Assembly (NCBI RefSeq): GCF_007625155.1
Contig: NZ_VMNK01000004.1
Span: 1-64,000, forward strand
Source: Denitromonas halophila
GTDB lineage: Bacteria; Pseudomonadota; Gammaproteobacteria; Burkholderiales; Rhodocyclaceae
Direction: 5' to 3'
DNA length: 64,000 nucleotides
Shown: positions 28,281-35,628 of the stretch, piece after piece
How positions within the stretch are numbered: position 1 is the stretch's first letter
Layout of the letters: every line of letters begins with the position of its first letter
Position numbers and translations under genes: made by a program
Notes under the pieces: generated by a model
What the model was told of the DNA's origin: nothing
The model's database searches: none
Seen by the model: only the letters and a program-made list of their open reading frames with translations

Positions 28281-28319
28281 GAAATGCAATAAATGCGAGA
28301 ATTGATTCTATACTCGCAT
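28281..28319. promoter_or_regulatory. Divergent operator between prpF copy 2 and lysR
   Basis: ATGCGAG at 28293-28299 and CTCGCAT at 28313-28319 form an exact 7-base dyad over a 13-base spacer, a size typical of LysR-type recognition sites. A TATACT -10-like box for the lysR gene lies inside it (28309-28314), consistent with autorepression. GAAATGCAAT at 28281-28290 matches boxes upstream of the porin and prpF copy 1. Confidence 0.6.
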
Positions 28320-28345
28320 AAGTGGCGTTTATTGAGAGTGTTGAG

Positions 28346-29239
28346 ATGAAGATCGACTTTGACGGAATCCAGGCCTTTGTCGTGATCGCCGAGTTGGGGG
28401 GCTTCAGCAAAGCGGCCGAGCATCTTCATGTGACCCAGACGGCACTGACTCGTCGCCTGCAGAAGCTCGAAGCCTATCTTGGCCTGCGTCTGCTGGATCG
28501 TACAACACGCTACGTGGAGCTGACCGTGGTGGGACGGGAGTTCCTGCCTCAGGCGCAAACCATTGTTGGCGATGTGACCCGAGCGGTCAGCCGGCTCAAG
28601 GATGTGTCGAGCCGCAGCCGCGGCAACTTTACGCTGGCCTGCATTCCCACCATGGCCTCGCAGATGCTGCCGAAGGCCATGCGCCGCTACGCCGAAACCC
28701 ATCCGGGCAACCGCATACGCATCATCGATGCCAGCGGCTTCGAGGTGCGGGACGCGGTCCTGCATGGGCAGGCGGAGCTCGGCATTGGTCTGCCGACCGA
28801 GAGTCATGTCGAGCTTGAAGAGGCGCTTCTGCTCGAAGAGCCCTACATGTTCTTCTGTCGCGAAGAACACCCGCTCAGCCGCAAGAAGCAGATCGTGTGG
28901 TCCGACCTGCACGAAGCCGAGTTGATCGGCATCAGCACCATGAGTGCCAACCGGATCTTTCTTGACTATCAACTGGCGAAGCGCGGCATCAAGCTGTCCG
29001 GCACCTACGAGGTTCGCCATCTGTCGACGGCCATCGGGCTCGTCGCGGCCGGCGTGGGCGTCGCCATTTTGCCCAACTCCACGCTTGAAGAGGGCGCGCG
29101 ACCGGGCCTGTGCCGGATTCCGCTGACCAGTCCGACGATCAAACGCAAGATCGTCATCCTTCGTAAACGCAACAGCACACTGTCGCCGGCGGCCAGTGCG
29201 TTCTTCGATCTTGTGTTGGATCAGGCCGGTTCGAGTTGA
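28346..29239 (+). CDS. LysR-family regulator, divergent from the polycarboxylate gene run
   Basis: 297 residues. The helix-turn-helix is MKIDFDGIQAFVVIAELGGFSKAAEHLHVTQTALTRRLQKLEAYLGLRLLDR, followed by a periplasmic-binding-like effector domain (FTLACIPTMASQMLPKAMRRYAE, LHGQAELGIGLP, GLVAAGVGVAILPNSTL). It is divergent from prpF copy 2 with a 126-bp intergenic region that holds a strong dyad, the standard layout for a LysR activator of the adjacent operon. The co-inducer is likely a pathway carboxylate. ATG 28346 is chosen over an in-frame upstream start because family proteins begin just before the HTH and GAG lies nearby. Confidence 0.87.
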   Translation: MKIDFDGIQAFVVIAELGGFSKAAEHLHVTQTALTRRLQKLEAYLGLRLLDRTTRYVELTVVGREFLPQAQTIVGDVTRAVSRLKDVSSRSRGNFTLACIPTMASQMLPKAMRRYAETHPGNRIRIIDASGFEVRDAVLHGQAELGIGLPTESHVELEEALLLEEPYMFFCREEHPLSRKKQIVWSDLHEAELIGISTMSANRIFLDYQLAKRGIKLSGTYEVRHLSTAIGLVAAGVGVAILPNSTLEEGARPGLCRIPLTSPTIKRKIVILRKRNSTLSPAASAFFDLVLDQAGSS

Positions 29240-29492
29240 GGCCTCGGTGTGTCAGGCGCTTCAAGGTCGACTGCCGGCATCGATCTCAATCTGTCTGACC
29301 GGGGCTAGTTCGTGGACGCGGAGCGGATGCTTCGGGCGTAGCCTTGGTCGGCAGCCCACAATTGAACGGTGCGGAGCTGTTTTCCGGCGTCGATGGTGGC
29401 AGGCCATCTTCATCAAGCAGCGCTACTGACGGCGCAATCCGCACTGATTGTGCCGGGACGTTTTTGGCCCGGCTCTGGTATCGTCCCAGCCC
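29240..29492. other. Intergenic stretch with no recognisable gene
   Basis: The gap between the LysR stop and the ABC ATPase start shows no convincing coding pattern, RNA or repeat on either strand. The promoter of the ABC operon should lie here, but no strong -35/-10 pair was identified. Confidence 0.4.
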
Positions 29493-30413
29493 ATGACGAC
29501 CATGCTTTCTGTTTCCCATCTCTCCAAGATCTACGAGGGCGGTTTTACTGCGCTCAAGGACATCAATCTCGACATCCGCCGCGGTGAAATTTTTGCCTTG
29601 CTCGGGCCGAACGGTGCGGGCAAGACGACGCTGATCAGCATCATCTGCGGTTTGGTGAATGCCTCGGCCGGCAAGGTGACGGTGGGCGGCCACGACATCG
29701 TGGACGACTACCGCGCGGCGCGTTCGTTGATCGGGCTGGTGCCGCAGGAGCTGACCACCGATGCCTTCGAGACGGTGTTTTCGGCGGTGAGCTTTTCGCG
29801 CGGCTTGTTCGGCAAGGCGCCGGATCCGGCCTACATCGAGAAGGTGTTGCGCTCGTTGTCGCTGTGGGACAAGCGCAACAACAAGATCATGACGCTGTCG
29901 GGCGGGATGAAGCGGCGGCTGCTGATTGCCAAGGCGCTTTCGCATGAGCCGCGCATGTTGTTTCTGGATGAGCCGACCGCCGGTGTCGATGTGGAATTAC
30001 GCCGCGATATGTGGAATCTGGTGCGTGGGCTGCGTGAGGACGGCGTGACGATTCTGCTGACCACGCACTACATCGAAGAGGCGGAGGAGATGGCTGATCG
30101 CATCGGGGTGATCCGCAAGGGCGAGATCATTCTGGTGGAGAACAAGGCGACGCTGATGCACCAGCTGGGCAAGAAGCAGCTGACCGTGCATCTGCAAACG
30201 CCGCTCGACGCGGTGCCCGAATCGCTGGCGGCCTATGCGCTGGAGCGCGGTGAGGACGGCCACGCGCTGACCTACACCTACGACACCGAACGCGAGCACC
30301 CCGGCATCACCGATCTGCTGGCCGACCTGAACGCGGCGGGCATCGGCTTCAAGGATGTGAACACGACGCAAAGCTCGCTCGAAGACATCTTCGTGAGCCT
30401 GGTGAAGAAATGA
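29493..30413 (+). CDS. ABC transporter ATP-binding protein (YadG-like)
   Basis: 306 residues with Walker [11 protein letters not shown]-loop GLVPQEL, signature [15 protein letters not shown], Walker [13 protein letters not shown] and switch His in TTHYIEEAE. The C-terminal extension ending [11 protein letters not shown] is usual for ABC-2-type exporters such as YadG or NodI. It is coupled by ATGA to the permease gene that follows, forming a two-gene exporter. The ATG at 29493 is preferred over upstream in-frame starts because the protein then begins directly before the ABC domain. Substrate unknown. Confidence 0.92.
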   Translation: MTTMLSVSHLSKIYEGGFTALKDINLDIRRGEIFALLGPNGAGKTTLISIICGLVNASAGKVTVGGHDIVDDYRAARSLIGLVPQELTTDAFETVFSAVSFSRGLFGKAPDPAYIEKVLRSLSLWDKRNNKIMTLSGGMKRRLLIAKALSHEPRMLFLDEPTAGVDVELRRDMWNLVRGLREDGVTILLTTHYIEEAEEMADRIGVIRKGEIILVENKATLMHQLGKKQLTVHLQTPLDAVPESLAAYALERGEDGHALTYTYDTEREHPGITDLLADLNAAGIGFKDVNTTQSSLEDIFVSLVKK

Positions 30414-31171
30414 ATCTCTACGCAATCAAGGCCATCTACCGTTTCGAGATGGCGCGCGCCTGGCGCACGCTGACCCAAAGCATCATCTCGCCGGTGCTGT
30501 CGACCTCGCTGTATTTCGTGGTCTTCGGCGCCGCCATCGGTTCGCGCATTCCGGAGGTCGATGGGGTGAGCTACGGCAGCTTCATCGTGCCGGGCCTGAT
30601 CATGCTCTCGTTGCTGACGCAGAGCATTTCCAACGCATCCTTCGGCATCTACTTTCCGCGCTTTACCGGCACGATTTACGAGGTGTTGTCGGCGCCGGTG
30701 TCGTATCTGGAGATCGTCATCGCCTATGTGGGCGCGGCGGCGAGCAAGTCGCTGATTCTGGGGGTGATCATCCTCGCCACGGCGGGGCTGTTCGTGGACA
30801 TCCGCATCGAACACCCCTTCTGGATGGTGCTGTTCTTCGTGCTCACGGCGATCACCTTCAGCCTGCTCGGTTTCATTATCGGCATCTGGGCCGACGGTTT
30901 CGAGAAGCTGCAACTGGTGCCCATGCTGATCGTCACGCCGCTCACCTTCCTCGGTGGCAGCTTCTACTCCATCAATATGCTGCCACCGTTCTGGCAGACG
31001 GTGACGCTGTTCAACCCGGTGGTGTATCTGGTGAGCGGCTTTCGCTGGAGCTTTTATGGCATTGCCGACGTGAGTCCGGCGCTGAGCCTGGGGATGACGG
31101 TGTTTTTCCTGTTGGCGTGTATTGGTCTGGTGGCCTGGATCTTCAAGACCGGGTACCGCCTCAAGCCGTGA
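30410..31171 (+). CDS. ABC-2-type permease (YadH-like)
   Basis: 253 residues with six predicted membrane helices and the ABC-2 family pattern: [14 protein letters not shown] near the first helix, [43 protein letters not shown] and [18 protein letters not shown]. It pairs with the ATPase at 29493-30413 (ATGA overlap) to make a homodimeric exporter of unknown substrate. Its stop overlaps the GTG start of a glutathione S-transferase gene, so three genes are translationally coupled. Confidence 0.92.
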   Translation: MNLYAIKAIYRFEMARAWRTLTQSIISPVLSTSLYFVVFGAAIGSRIPEVDGVSYGSFIVPGLIMLSLLTQSISNASFGIYFPRFTGTIYEVLSAPVSYLEIVIAYVGAAASKSLILGVIILATAGLFVDIRIEHPFWMVLFFVLTAITFSLLGFIIGIWADGFEKLQLVPMLIVTPLTFLGGSFYSINMLPPFWQTVTLFNPVVYLVSGFRWSFYGIADVSPALSLGMTVFFLLACIGLVAWIFKTGYRLKP

Positions 31172-31788
31172 GACCGATCCTGTACTCGTTTCGCCGCTGC
31201 CCCTACGCCATCCGGGCGCGGCTGGCCTTGTGGCAGGCGGGTGTGGTGGTGGCGCTGCGCGAGGTGGTGCTGCGCGACAAACCGGCACATCTGCTCGAGC
31301 TTTCGCCCAAGGGCACGGTGCCGGTGATGCGACTGCCCGATGGCCGTGTGCTTGAAGAAAGCCTGGATATCATGCACTGGGCGCTCCAGCAGAACGACCC
31401 GGACGGCTGGCTGCGCGCCGGCGACAGCGCCGAGCAGGCGACGCTCGTCGCCCGCAATGATGTCGATTTCAAGCCGCTGCTCGACCGCTACAAGTACGCC
31501 GAACGCTTCCCCGAGAAATCGGCGGTGGCATGGCGGAATGCGGCGATTGCGGCGCATCTGACCGATCTCGAGGCGCGCCTGACTGACCACGCCTATCTGT
31601 TTGGCGACACGCCCTCGCTGGCCGATGCGGCCTTGTTTCCCTTCGTACGCCAGTTCGCCGCGGTGGATGCCGCGTGGTTCGAGACGGCGCGACTGCTTGC
31701 GCTGCGCCGCTGGCTCAAGGTCTGGCTGGCCTCGCCCTTGTTTGCTGCGGTGATGGTGCGGCACCGCACCTGGCAGGAGCCGCGCTGA
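31168..31788 (+). CDS. Glutathione S-transferase family protein
   Basis: 206 residues. An N-terminal thioredoxin-like domain starts [25 protein letters not shown], with the CPYAxRARL motif typical of bacterial GSTs, and contains [21 protein letters not shown] (cis-Pro and glutathione contact). An all-helical C-terminal domain ends with [14 protein letters not shown] and WLKVWLASP. The GTG start overlaps the permease stop (GTGA), so it is cotranslated with the ABC exporter. Conjugation followed by export is conceivable but not shown. A MarR gene converges one base downstream. Confidence 0.88.
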   Translation: MRPILYSFRRCPYAIRARLALWQAGVVVALREVVLRDKPAHLLELSPKGTVPVMRLPDGRVLEESLDIMHWALQQNDPDGWLRAGDSAEQATLVARNDVDFKPLLDRYKYAERFPEKSAVAWRNAAIAAHLTDLEARLTDHAYLFGDTPSLADAALFPFVRQFAAVDAAWFETARLLALRRWLKVWLASPLFAAVMVRHRTWQEPR

Positions 31789-31789
31789 G

Positions 31790-32302
31790 TCAGTCTGTTG
31801 ATGGCTCCAGCACGGCCAGCAGCCTGGCGAGCTGGGCGTCCAGCGCGTCGAGGGATTCGGCGTTGAGGGGCGCGAGAATTCTGCGTTCATTTTCCAGATG
31901 TGCTTCCACCGCGCGGTCGATCAGCGCCAAGCCGGCTGGCGTGAGTTTGACCAATTTGCTGCGTGCATCCTTCGGGTCGGGCAGGCGTTCGATCCAGCCG
32001 CGGGCTTCGAGGCCTTGCAGGCGGTGGGTCATGGTGCCGGAGGTGATCATCAATGACGCGAACAGCATGGTGGGGCTAAGGCAGTAGGGCGCCCCGGCGC
32101 GGCGTAACGTCGCCAGCACGTCGAATTCCCACCGGCTCATGTCGAAGGCGCTGAATGCCGTGTCGAGCTCGCGCTGCATGAGTGCCGAGCATCGCTTGAG
32201 GCGGCCGATCACACCCATCGGCGCCAGATCCAGGTCCGGCCGTTCGCGGCCCCACTGCGCCAGGATGGTGTCGACTGCGTCCTTGGACGGGCTTCCGTTC
32301 AT
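31790..32302 (-). CDS. MarR-family transcriptional regulator
   Basis: 170 residues. The winged helix is visible in MSRWEFDVLATLRRAGAPYCLSPTMLFASLMITSGTMTHRLQGLEARGWIERLPDPKDARSKLVKLTPAG. It is divergent from an EamA permease gene; the 79-bp gap between them carries two dyads sharing ATCTTGA, the likely sites for this repressor. Similar proteins control small-molecule export. An ordinary ATG start; the long N-terminal helix is complete. Confidence 0.88.
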   Translation of the reverse strand: MNGSPSKDAVDTILAQWGRERPDLDLAPMGVIGRLKRCSALMQRELDTAFSAFDMSRWEFDVLATLRRAGAPYCLSPTMLFASLMITSGTMTHRLQGLEARGWIERLPDPKDARSKLVKLTPAGLALIDRAVEAHLENERRILAPLNAESLDALDAQLARLLAVLEPSTD

Positions 32303-32321
32303 CGATTGCCTCCGTTAACTA

Positions 32322-32335
32322 TCTTGAAGTCAAGA
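32322..32335. promoter_or_regulatory. Operator-like dyad 1 between marR and eamA
   Basis: TCTTGA at 32322-32327 is mirrored by TCAAGA at 32330-32335 around AG. It lies 20 bases from the marR start and shares ATCTTGA with the second dyad, as expected for autoregulation. Confidence 0.5.
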
Positions 32336-32355
32336 CAACTCTGTGTCAGGCTTTA

Positions 32356-32379
32356 TTTTATCTTGATATGAAGATAAAA
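32356..32379. promoter_or_regulatory. Operator-like dyad 2 over the eamA translation start region
   Basis: TTTTATCTT (32356-32364) and AAGATAAAA (32371-32379) are exact inverse copies around GATATG. The dyad ends two bases before the eamA ATG, so a bound repressor would also cover the ribosome-binding region. No separate Shine-Dalgarno sequence is visible. Confidence 0.6.
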
Positions 32380-32381
32380 CC

Positions 32382-33302
32382 ATGAAAACGACACAATCCC
32401 AAAGCCAATGGCGCGACGCGGTGCTTACTGCGTTGGCCCCGATCATCTGGGGCACCACCTACATTGTTACCACCGAATGGCTGCCGCCGGACCGGCCGTT
32501 CACCGCCGCCTTGCTGCGAGCGCTACCGGCCGGGCTGCTGCTGGTGCTGTGGTGTCGCCGTTTGCCGGCGGTCGGGTTCTGGGGGCGCTTGCTGGTGCTC
32601 TCGGCGCTGAATATCGCAGTCTTTCAGGCGCTGCTGTTTGTGGCGGCCTACCGGTTGCCGGGCGGTTTGGCGGCCGTGGTGGGGGCGATTCAGCCGCTGC
32701 TGGTGATGGCGCTGGCCTGGGCGGTCGACCAGCAGCGGCCGGTGCGCCTGGCGGTGTGGGCCAGCGTGGCCGGCGTGCTGGGCATGGCGGCGCTGTTGTT
32801 GTCGCCCGATGCGGTGTGGTCGCCGGTGGGCATTGCCGCCGCGCTGGCCGGTGCGGCCTGCATGGCGGCGGGAACGTTTCTGGCGCGGCGCTGGCGGCCC
32901 GAGCTGCCGGTGCTGGCTTTCACCGGCTGGCAACTGTTGCTCGGCGGTGTGATGCTGGCGCCGGTGGCCTGGGCCATCGATCCGCCGCTGCCGACGCTCA
33001 GCGCGGCAAACCTGGCCGGCTATGCCTATCTGGCGGTGTTTGGCGCGCTGGTGTCTTACGCGCTGTGGTTTCGCGGCGTGGCGCGGTTGTCGCCGGTGGC
33101 TGCGTCCTCGCTCGGCCTGCTCAGCCCGCTGACTGCGGTGCTGGTCGGCTGGGCGCTGCTCGACGAAAGCATGCGCGGCCTGTCGTTGGTCGGGCTGGTG
33201 GTGGTGCTGGGCAGCGTACTGGTGGTGCAGCGAGCGATGGCAGCGCCCGGTGGTGTTCCTCGGCCGGTGCGCTACCCCTCGTCGGCGCCGGCCAAGGCCT
33301 GA
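32382..33302 (+). CDS. EamA-family (DMT) transporter
   Basis: 306 residues with ten predicted membrane helices in two EamA repeats. It starts APIIWGTTYIVTTEWLPPDRPFTAALLRALPAG and its second repeat contains TFTGWQ-like AFTGWQLLLGG and YALWFRGVARLSPVAASSLGLLSPLTAVLVGW. These drug/metabolite transporters export amino acids or other small molecules. It is divergent from, and probably repressed by, the MarR protein. Substrate unknown. Confidence 0.9.
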   Translation: MKTTQSQSQWRDAVLTALAPIIWGTTYIVTTEWLPPDRPFTAALLRALPAGLLLVLWCRRLPAVGFWGRLLVLSALNIAVFQALLFVAAYRLPGGLAAVVGAIQPLLVMALAWAVDQQRPVRLAVWASVAGVLGMAALLLSPDAVWSPVGIAAALAGAACMAAGTFLARRWRPELPVLAFTGWQLLLGGVMLAPVAWAIDPPLPTLSAANLAGYAYLAVFGALVSYALWFRGVARLSPVAASSLGLLSPLTAVLVGWALLDESMRGLSLVGLVVVLGSVLVVQRAMAAPGGVPRPVRYPSSAPAKA

Positions 33303-33450
33303 GAAGTTGTGAAGAAATCGTAGCGAGCGCCGACAGGTGAGGGGCGGCCGGCGCGCTGCAAGCGGAATGCACTGAAGGCCAAGAGCATTGCGAGCACCGC
33401 TCAAGCCTGAGATGCCAAGCGCAGTCGATCAATTCATGACTTCTGAGCGC

Positions 33451-33960
33451 TCAGGGCGCGATGGCGCGTTGCCAGGCGTCGAGCTTGGCGTCGAAGCGCA
33501 TTCCGGCGTGGGCCGGGCTGGTCGAGGGCAGGCGACGGTGGCGGCGGATGGCGGCGTGCGCCTCGCTCAGCGTGGGCAGCACATGGGTGTTGAAGCTGCT
33601 CTCGGCCTTGGCACCATTGAAGTAGATGGCCTCAATGCCCGGATGCGCCGTGAGAAAACCGGCGAAGTCGTTGGGTACGATGCTCGCCTCGACAATGTCC
33701 GAATCCAGGCTGGACTCGCGGGTGCAGGCGGCGAGCACATCCCATACCGCAACGCCGGCGGCGGTGAGCGCGGCGCAGCGCTCGGCGTAGGAGGCGGTGA
33801 CCTCGAAACCAAACAGCTCGGCCATGATTGGCCAGAAGCCGTTGTGCGGGTGAGCATAATACTGCTGCTCGGCCAGCGAGCGCTTGCCCGGCATGCTGCC
33901 GAGGATCAGGCGGGTGGCGCTGGCGTCGGCCAGGGGCGCAAAACTGTGAACAAAGGACAT
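33451..33960 (-). CDS. DNA-deoxyinosine glycosylase (uracil-DNA glycosylase superfamily)
   Basis: 169 residues. It begins SFAPLADASATRLILGSMPGKRSLAEQQYYAHPHNGFWPIM, with the family motif GSMPGxxSLxxxxYYAHPxNxFW that forms the active site, and ends with the SPAHAGM segment in place of the classic HPSP/HxSP loop. The family removes hypoxanthine (deaminated adenine) from DNA. Isolated gene, no operon partner. Confidence 0.88.
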   Translation of the reverse strand: MSFVHSFAPLADASATRLILGSMPGKRSLAEQQYYAHPHNGFWPIMAELFGFEVTASYAERCAALTAAGVAVWDVLAACTRESSLDSDIVEASIVPNDFAGFLTAHPGIEAIYFNGAKAESSFNTHVLPTLSEAHAAIRRHRRLPSTSPAHAGMRFDAKLDAWQRAIAP

Positions 33961-34102
33961 GGCGGGAGACCTGATTTTGGGGGCTTACGTCTGGAGACGA
34001 TTCAGTGCTCCTTCTTTACACAGCTTAACCACGCTCGGCAAGCACTTCACCCGGCGGGGCCGCACACTGATGCCTGTGAGTTGAGCTTGTCGGGAGTCGC
34101 CC

Positions 34103-34672
34103 ATGCGTGGCCGTTTTGCCTTGTTTCAAACACGCCGTACCGGTGTCGCATTGCTCGCAGTCGTGACGCTGGCCGGGTGCGCTGCGCCGCGTTCCGGCCC
34201 GGTCGGCGGGGCGCCCGAGGCCTCGTCCCGGGAGATGGCGGTTTATCCCGCGCAGGGGCAATCGGCGCGGCGGGCTGACCGCGATCGTTACGAGTGCCAT
34301 CTGTGGGCAGTCAAGCAAAGCGGCTTCGATCCGGCCCGGTCGTCGGCCCGGTCGTCGGCCCAGACACGCGCGCCGGCGCCGCGCGTTGAGCCCGATCCGC
34401 CCTCGGGTACGAGCACCACGATGGGGGCGGTGGCCGGGGCCGTGGTGGGGGCCGCGGTGGCGAACCCGCAACGCACGCTGGAAGGCGCCGCCATTGGTGC
34501 CGTGGTGGGTGGCGTGGCCGGCAACGCGGCCGATAACGCGCGCGAAGCGCGCGCCCAGGCCATCGAAGAGCGCATGGCCGATCGCCGCGATCAGCCGCGC
34601 GAGCAGCGTGCCGACAATTACCGCCGTGCCATCACCGCGTGCCTTGAAGGCCGCGGTTACACGGTGCGCTGA
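34103..34672 (+). CDS. Glycine-zipper lipoprotein with a split RYECHxW...GRGYTVR module
   Basis: 189 residues. The lipobox is LAGC after a short signal peptide, so Cys26 or so would be lipidated. A glycine-zipper segment (MGAVAGAVVGAAVANPQ, IGAVVGGVAGNAADNA) sits in the middle. It is framed by DRYECHLWAVKQSGFDP before and YRRAITACLEGRGYTVR after. The same two blocks end the next protein as one continuous domain, so here the zipper looks inserted into it. Outer-membrane or periplasmic location is likely. Start has GGGAG upstream. Function unknown. Confidence 0.78.
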   Translation: MRGRFALFQTRRTGVALLAVVTLAGCAAPRSGPVGGAPEASSREMAVYPAQGQSARRADRDRYECHLWAVKQSGFDPARSSARSSAQTRAPAPRVEPDPPSGTSTTMGAVAGAVVGAAVANPQRTLEGAAIGAVVGGVAGNAADNAREARAQAIEERMADRRDQPREQRADNYRRAITACLEGRGYTVR

Positions 34673-34688
34673 ATCCATGGAGTCGACA

Positions 34689-35603
34689 ATGATGAACACG
34701 AAATCCTTGGTGAGATCCCGCGGGATGCTGATCGCGCTGGCGCTGTTGGCCAGCACGGGCAATCTGGCGCATGCCGACACGACCGGCGAGCGGGATCGCG
34801 GACGTGGCGAAGCGCGCACGAATGAGCGCCGGGAAGCCCGGACCGAAGCCCGGACCGAAGCCCGGACCGAGAACCGCCGCGATGACCGCCGCGATGACCG
34901 CCGCGATGACCGTCGCGATGACCGTCGCGATGACCGTCGCGAGTCCGTGCAGAGTCCGCGCGAGACTCGACAGGATCGCCGCGATGACGGGCGTGACACC
35001 CGCGCGGTGGTGCGGCAAGACACTCGCACGGATCGGCGGGATCATCGCTGGGACGACCGGCGCGCCGTGCATGTCGAGCGCCGGCACTACCCGTCGCGGG
35101 GCGCGGTCATTCACGCCTTGCCGCCGGCGCACCGCGTCGTGACTCACCGCGGCAGCCGCTACATGTTCGCCAATGGCGTGTGGTATCGGCCGTCGGGCAG
35201 CCGCTTTGTCGTCATTGCGCCGCCCTTCGGGATTGTCGTGCCGGTCTTGCCGTTGGGCTATCTCACGCTGCGCATCGGGCCGTCGCGGTATTACTACGCC
35301 AACGAGGTCTATTACGCGCCGGCGCCTCAGGGCTATGTGGTGGTCGAGCGTCCGGCGGGCGCGCCCGAGTACCCGGAGGATGAACTGGCGGATGACGAGC
35401 CGCAGCAATTCATCTATCCGCGCCTGGGTCAGTCCGAAGCGCAGCAGGCCGACGACCGTTACGAATGCCATCGCTGGTCGCGCGAGCAGACCGGTTTTGA
35501 TCCCACGCGGCCGGGGGCGAACATGCAGCCCGACTCGGTGCGGTCGGACTACTATCGCGCCATGGGCGCGTGTCTGGACGGGCGGGGCTATACCGTGCGC
35601 TGA
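34689..35603 (+). CDS. Secreted Arg/Asp-rich protein (DUF6515-like) with C-terminal RYECHxW domain
   Basis: 304 residues from ATG 34689 (GGAG six bases upstream). A signal peptide ends near NLAHA. Residues about 25-85 are repetitive: three EART units, then five RRDD units encoded by 12-bp tandem repeats. A basic, His-rich region follows, then a beta-rich DUF6515-like core (RGSRYMFANGVWYRPSG, FVVIAPPFGIVVPVLPLGY, YYYANEVYYAP). The last 50 residues, DDRYECHRWSREQTGFDPTRP and YYRAMGACLDGRGYTVR, match blocks of the preceding lipoprotein. Probably a periplasmic or envelope protein; function unknown. Confidence 0.75.
   Translation: MMNTKSLVRSRGMLIALALLASTGNLAHADTTGERDRGRGEARTNERREARTEARTEARTENRRDDRRDDRRDDRRDDRRDDRRESVQSPRETRQDRRDDGRDTRAVVRQDTRTDRRDHRWDDRRAVHVERRHYPSRGAVIHALPPAHRVVTHRGSRYMFANGVWYRPSGSRFVVIAPPFGIVVPVLPLGYLTLRIGPSRYYYANEVYYAPAPQGYVVVERPAGAPEYPEDELADDEPQQFIYPRLGQSEAQQADDRYECHRWSREQTGFDPTRPGANMQPDSVRSDYYRAMGACLDGRGYTVR
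34833..34937 (+). repeat. Coding tandem repeats, two 12-bp units
   Basis: GAAGCCCGGACC occurs three times (34833-34868), followed after six bases by five copies of CGCCGCGATGAC or CGTCGCGATGAC (34875-34934). They encode EART and RRDD repeats. Copy number in such arrays can change by slippage without breaking the frame. Confidence 0.9.
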
Positions 35604-35628
35604 TGCCGCAACGCGCGGCGCCTGGCTA

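Noticed and set aside
34833-34937. Possible CRISPR array
   Set aside because: The repeats are 12-bp in-frame codon repeats without spacers.
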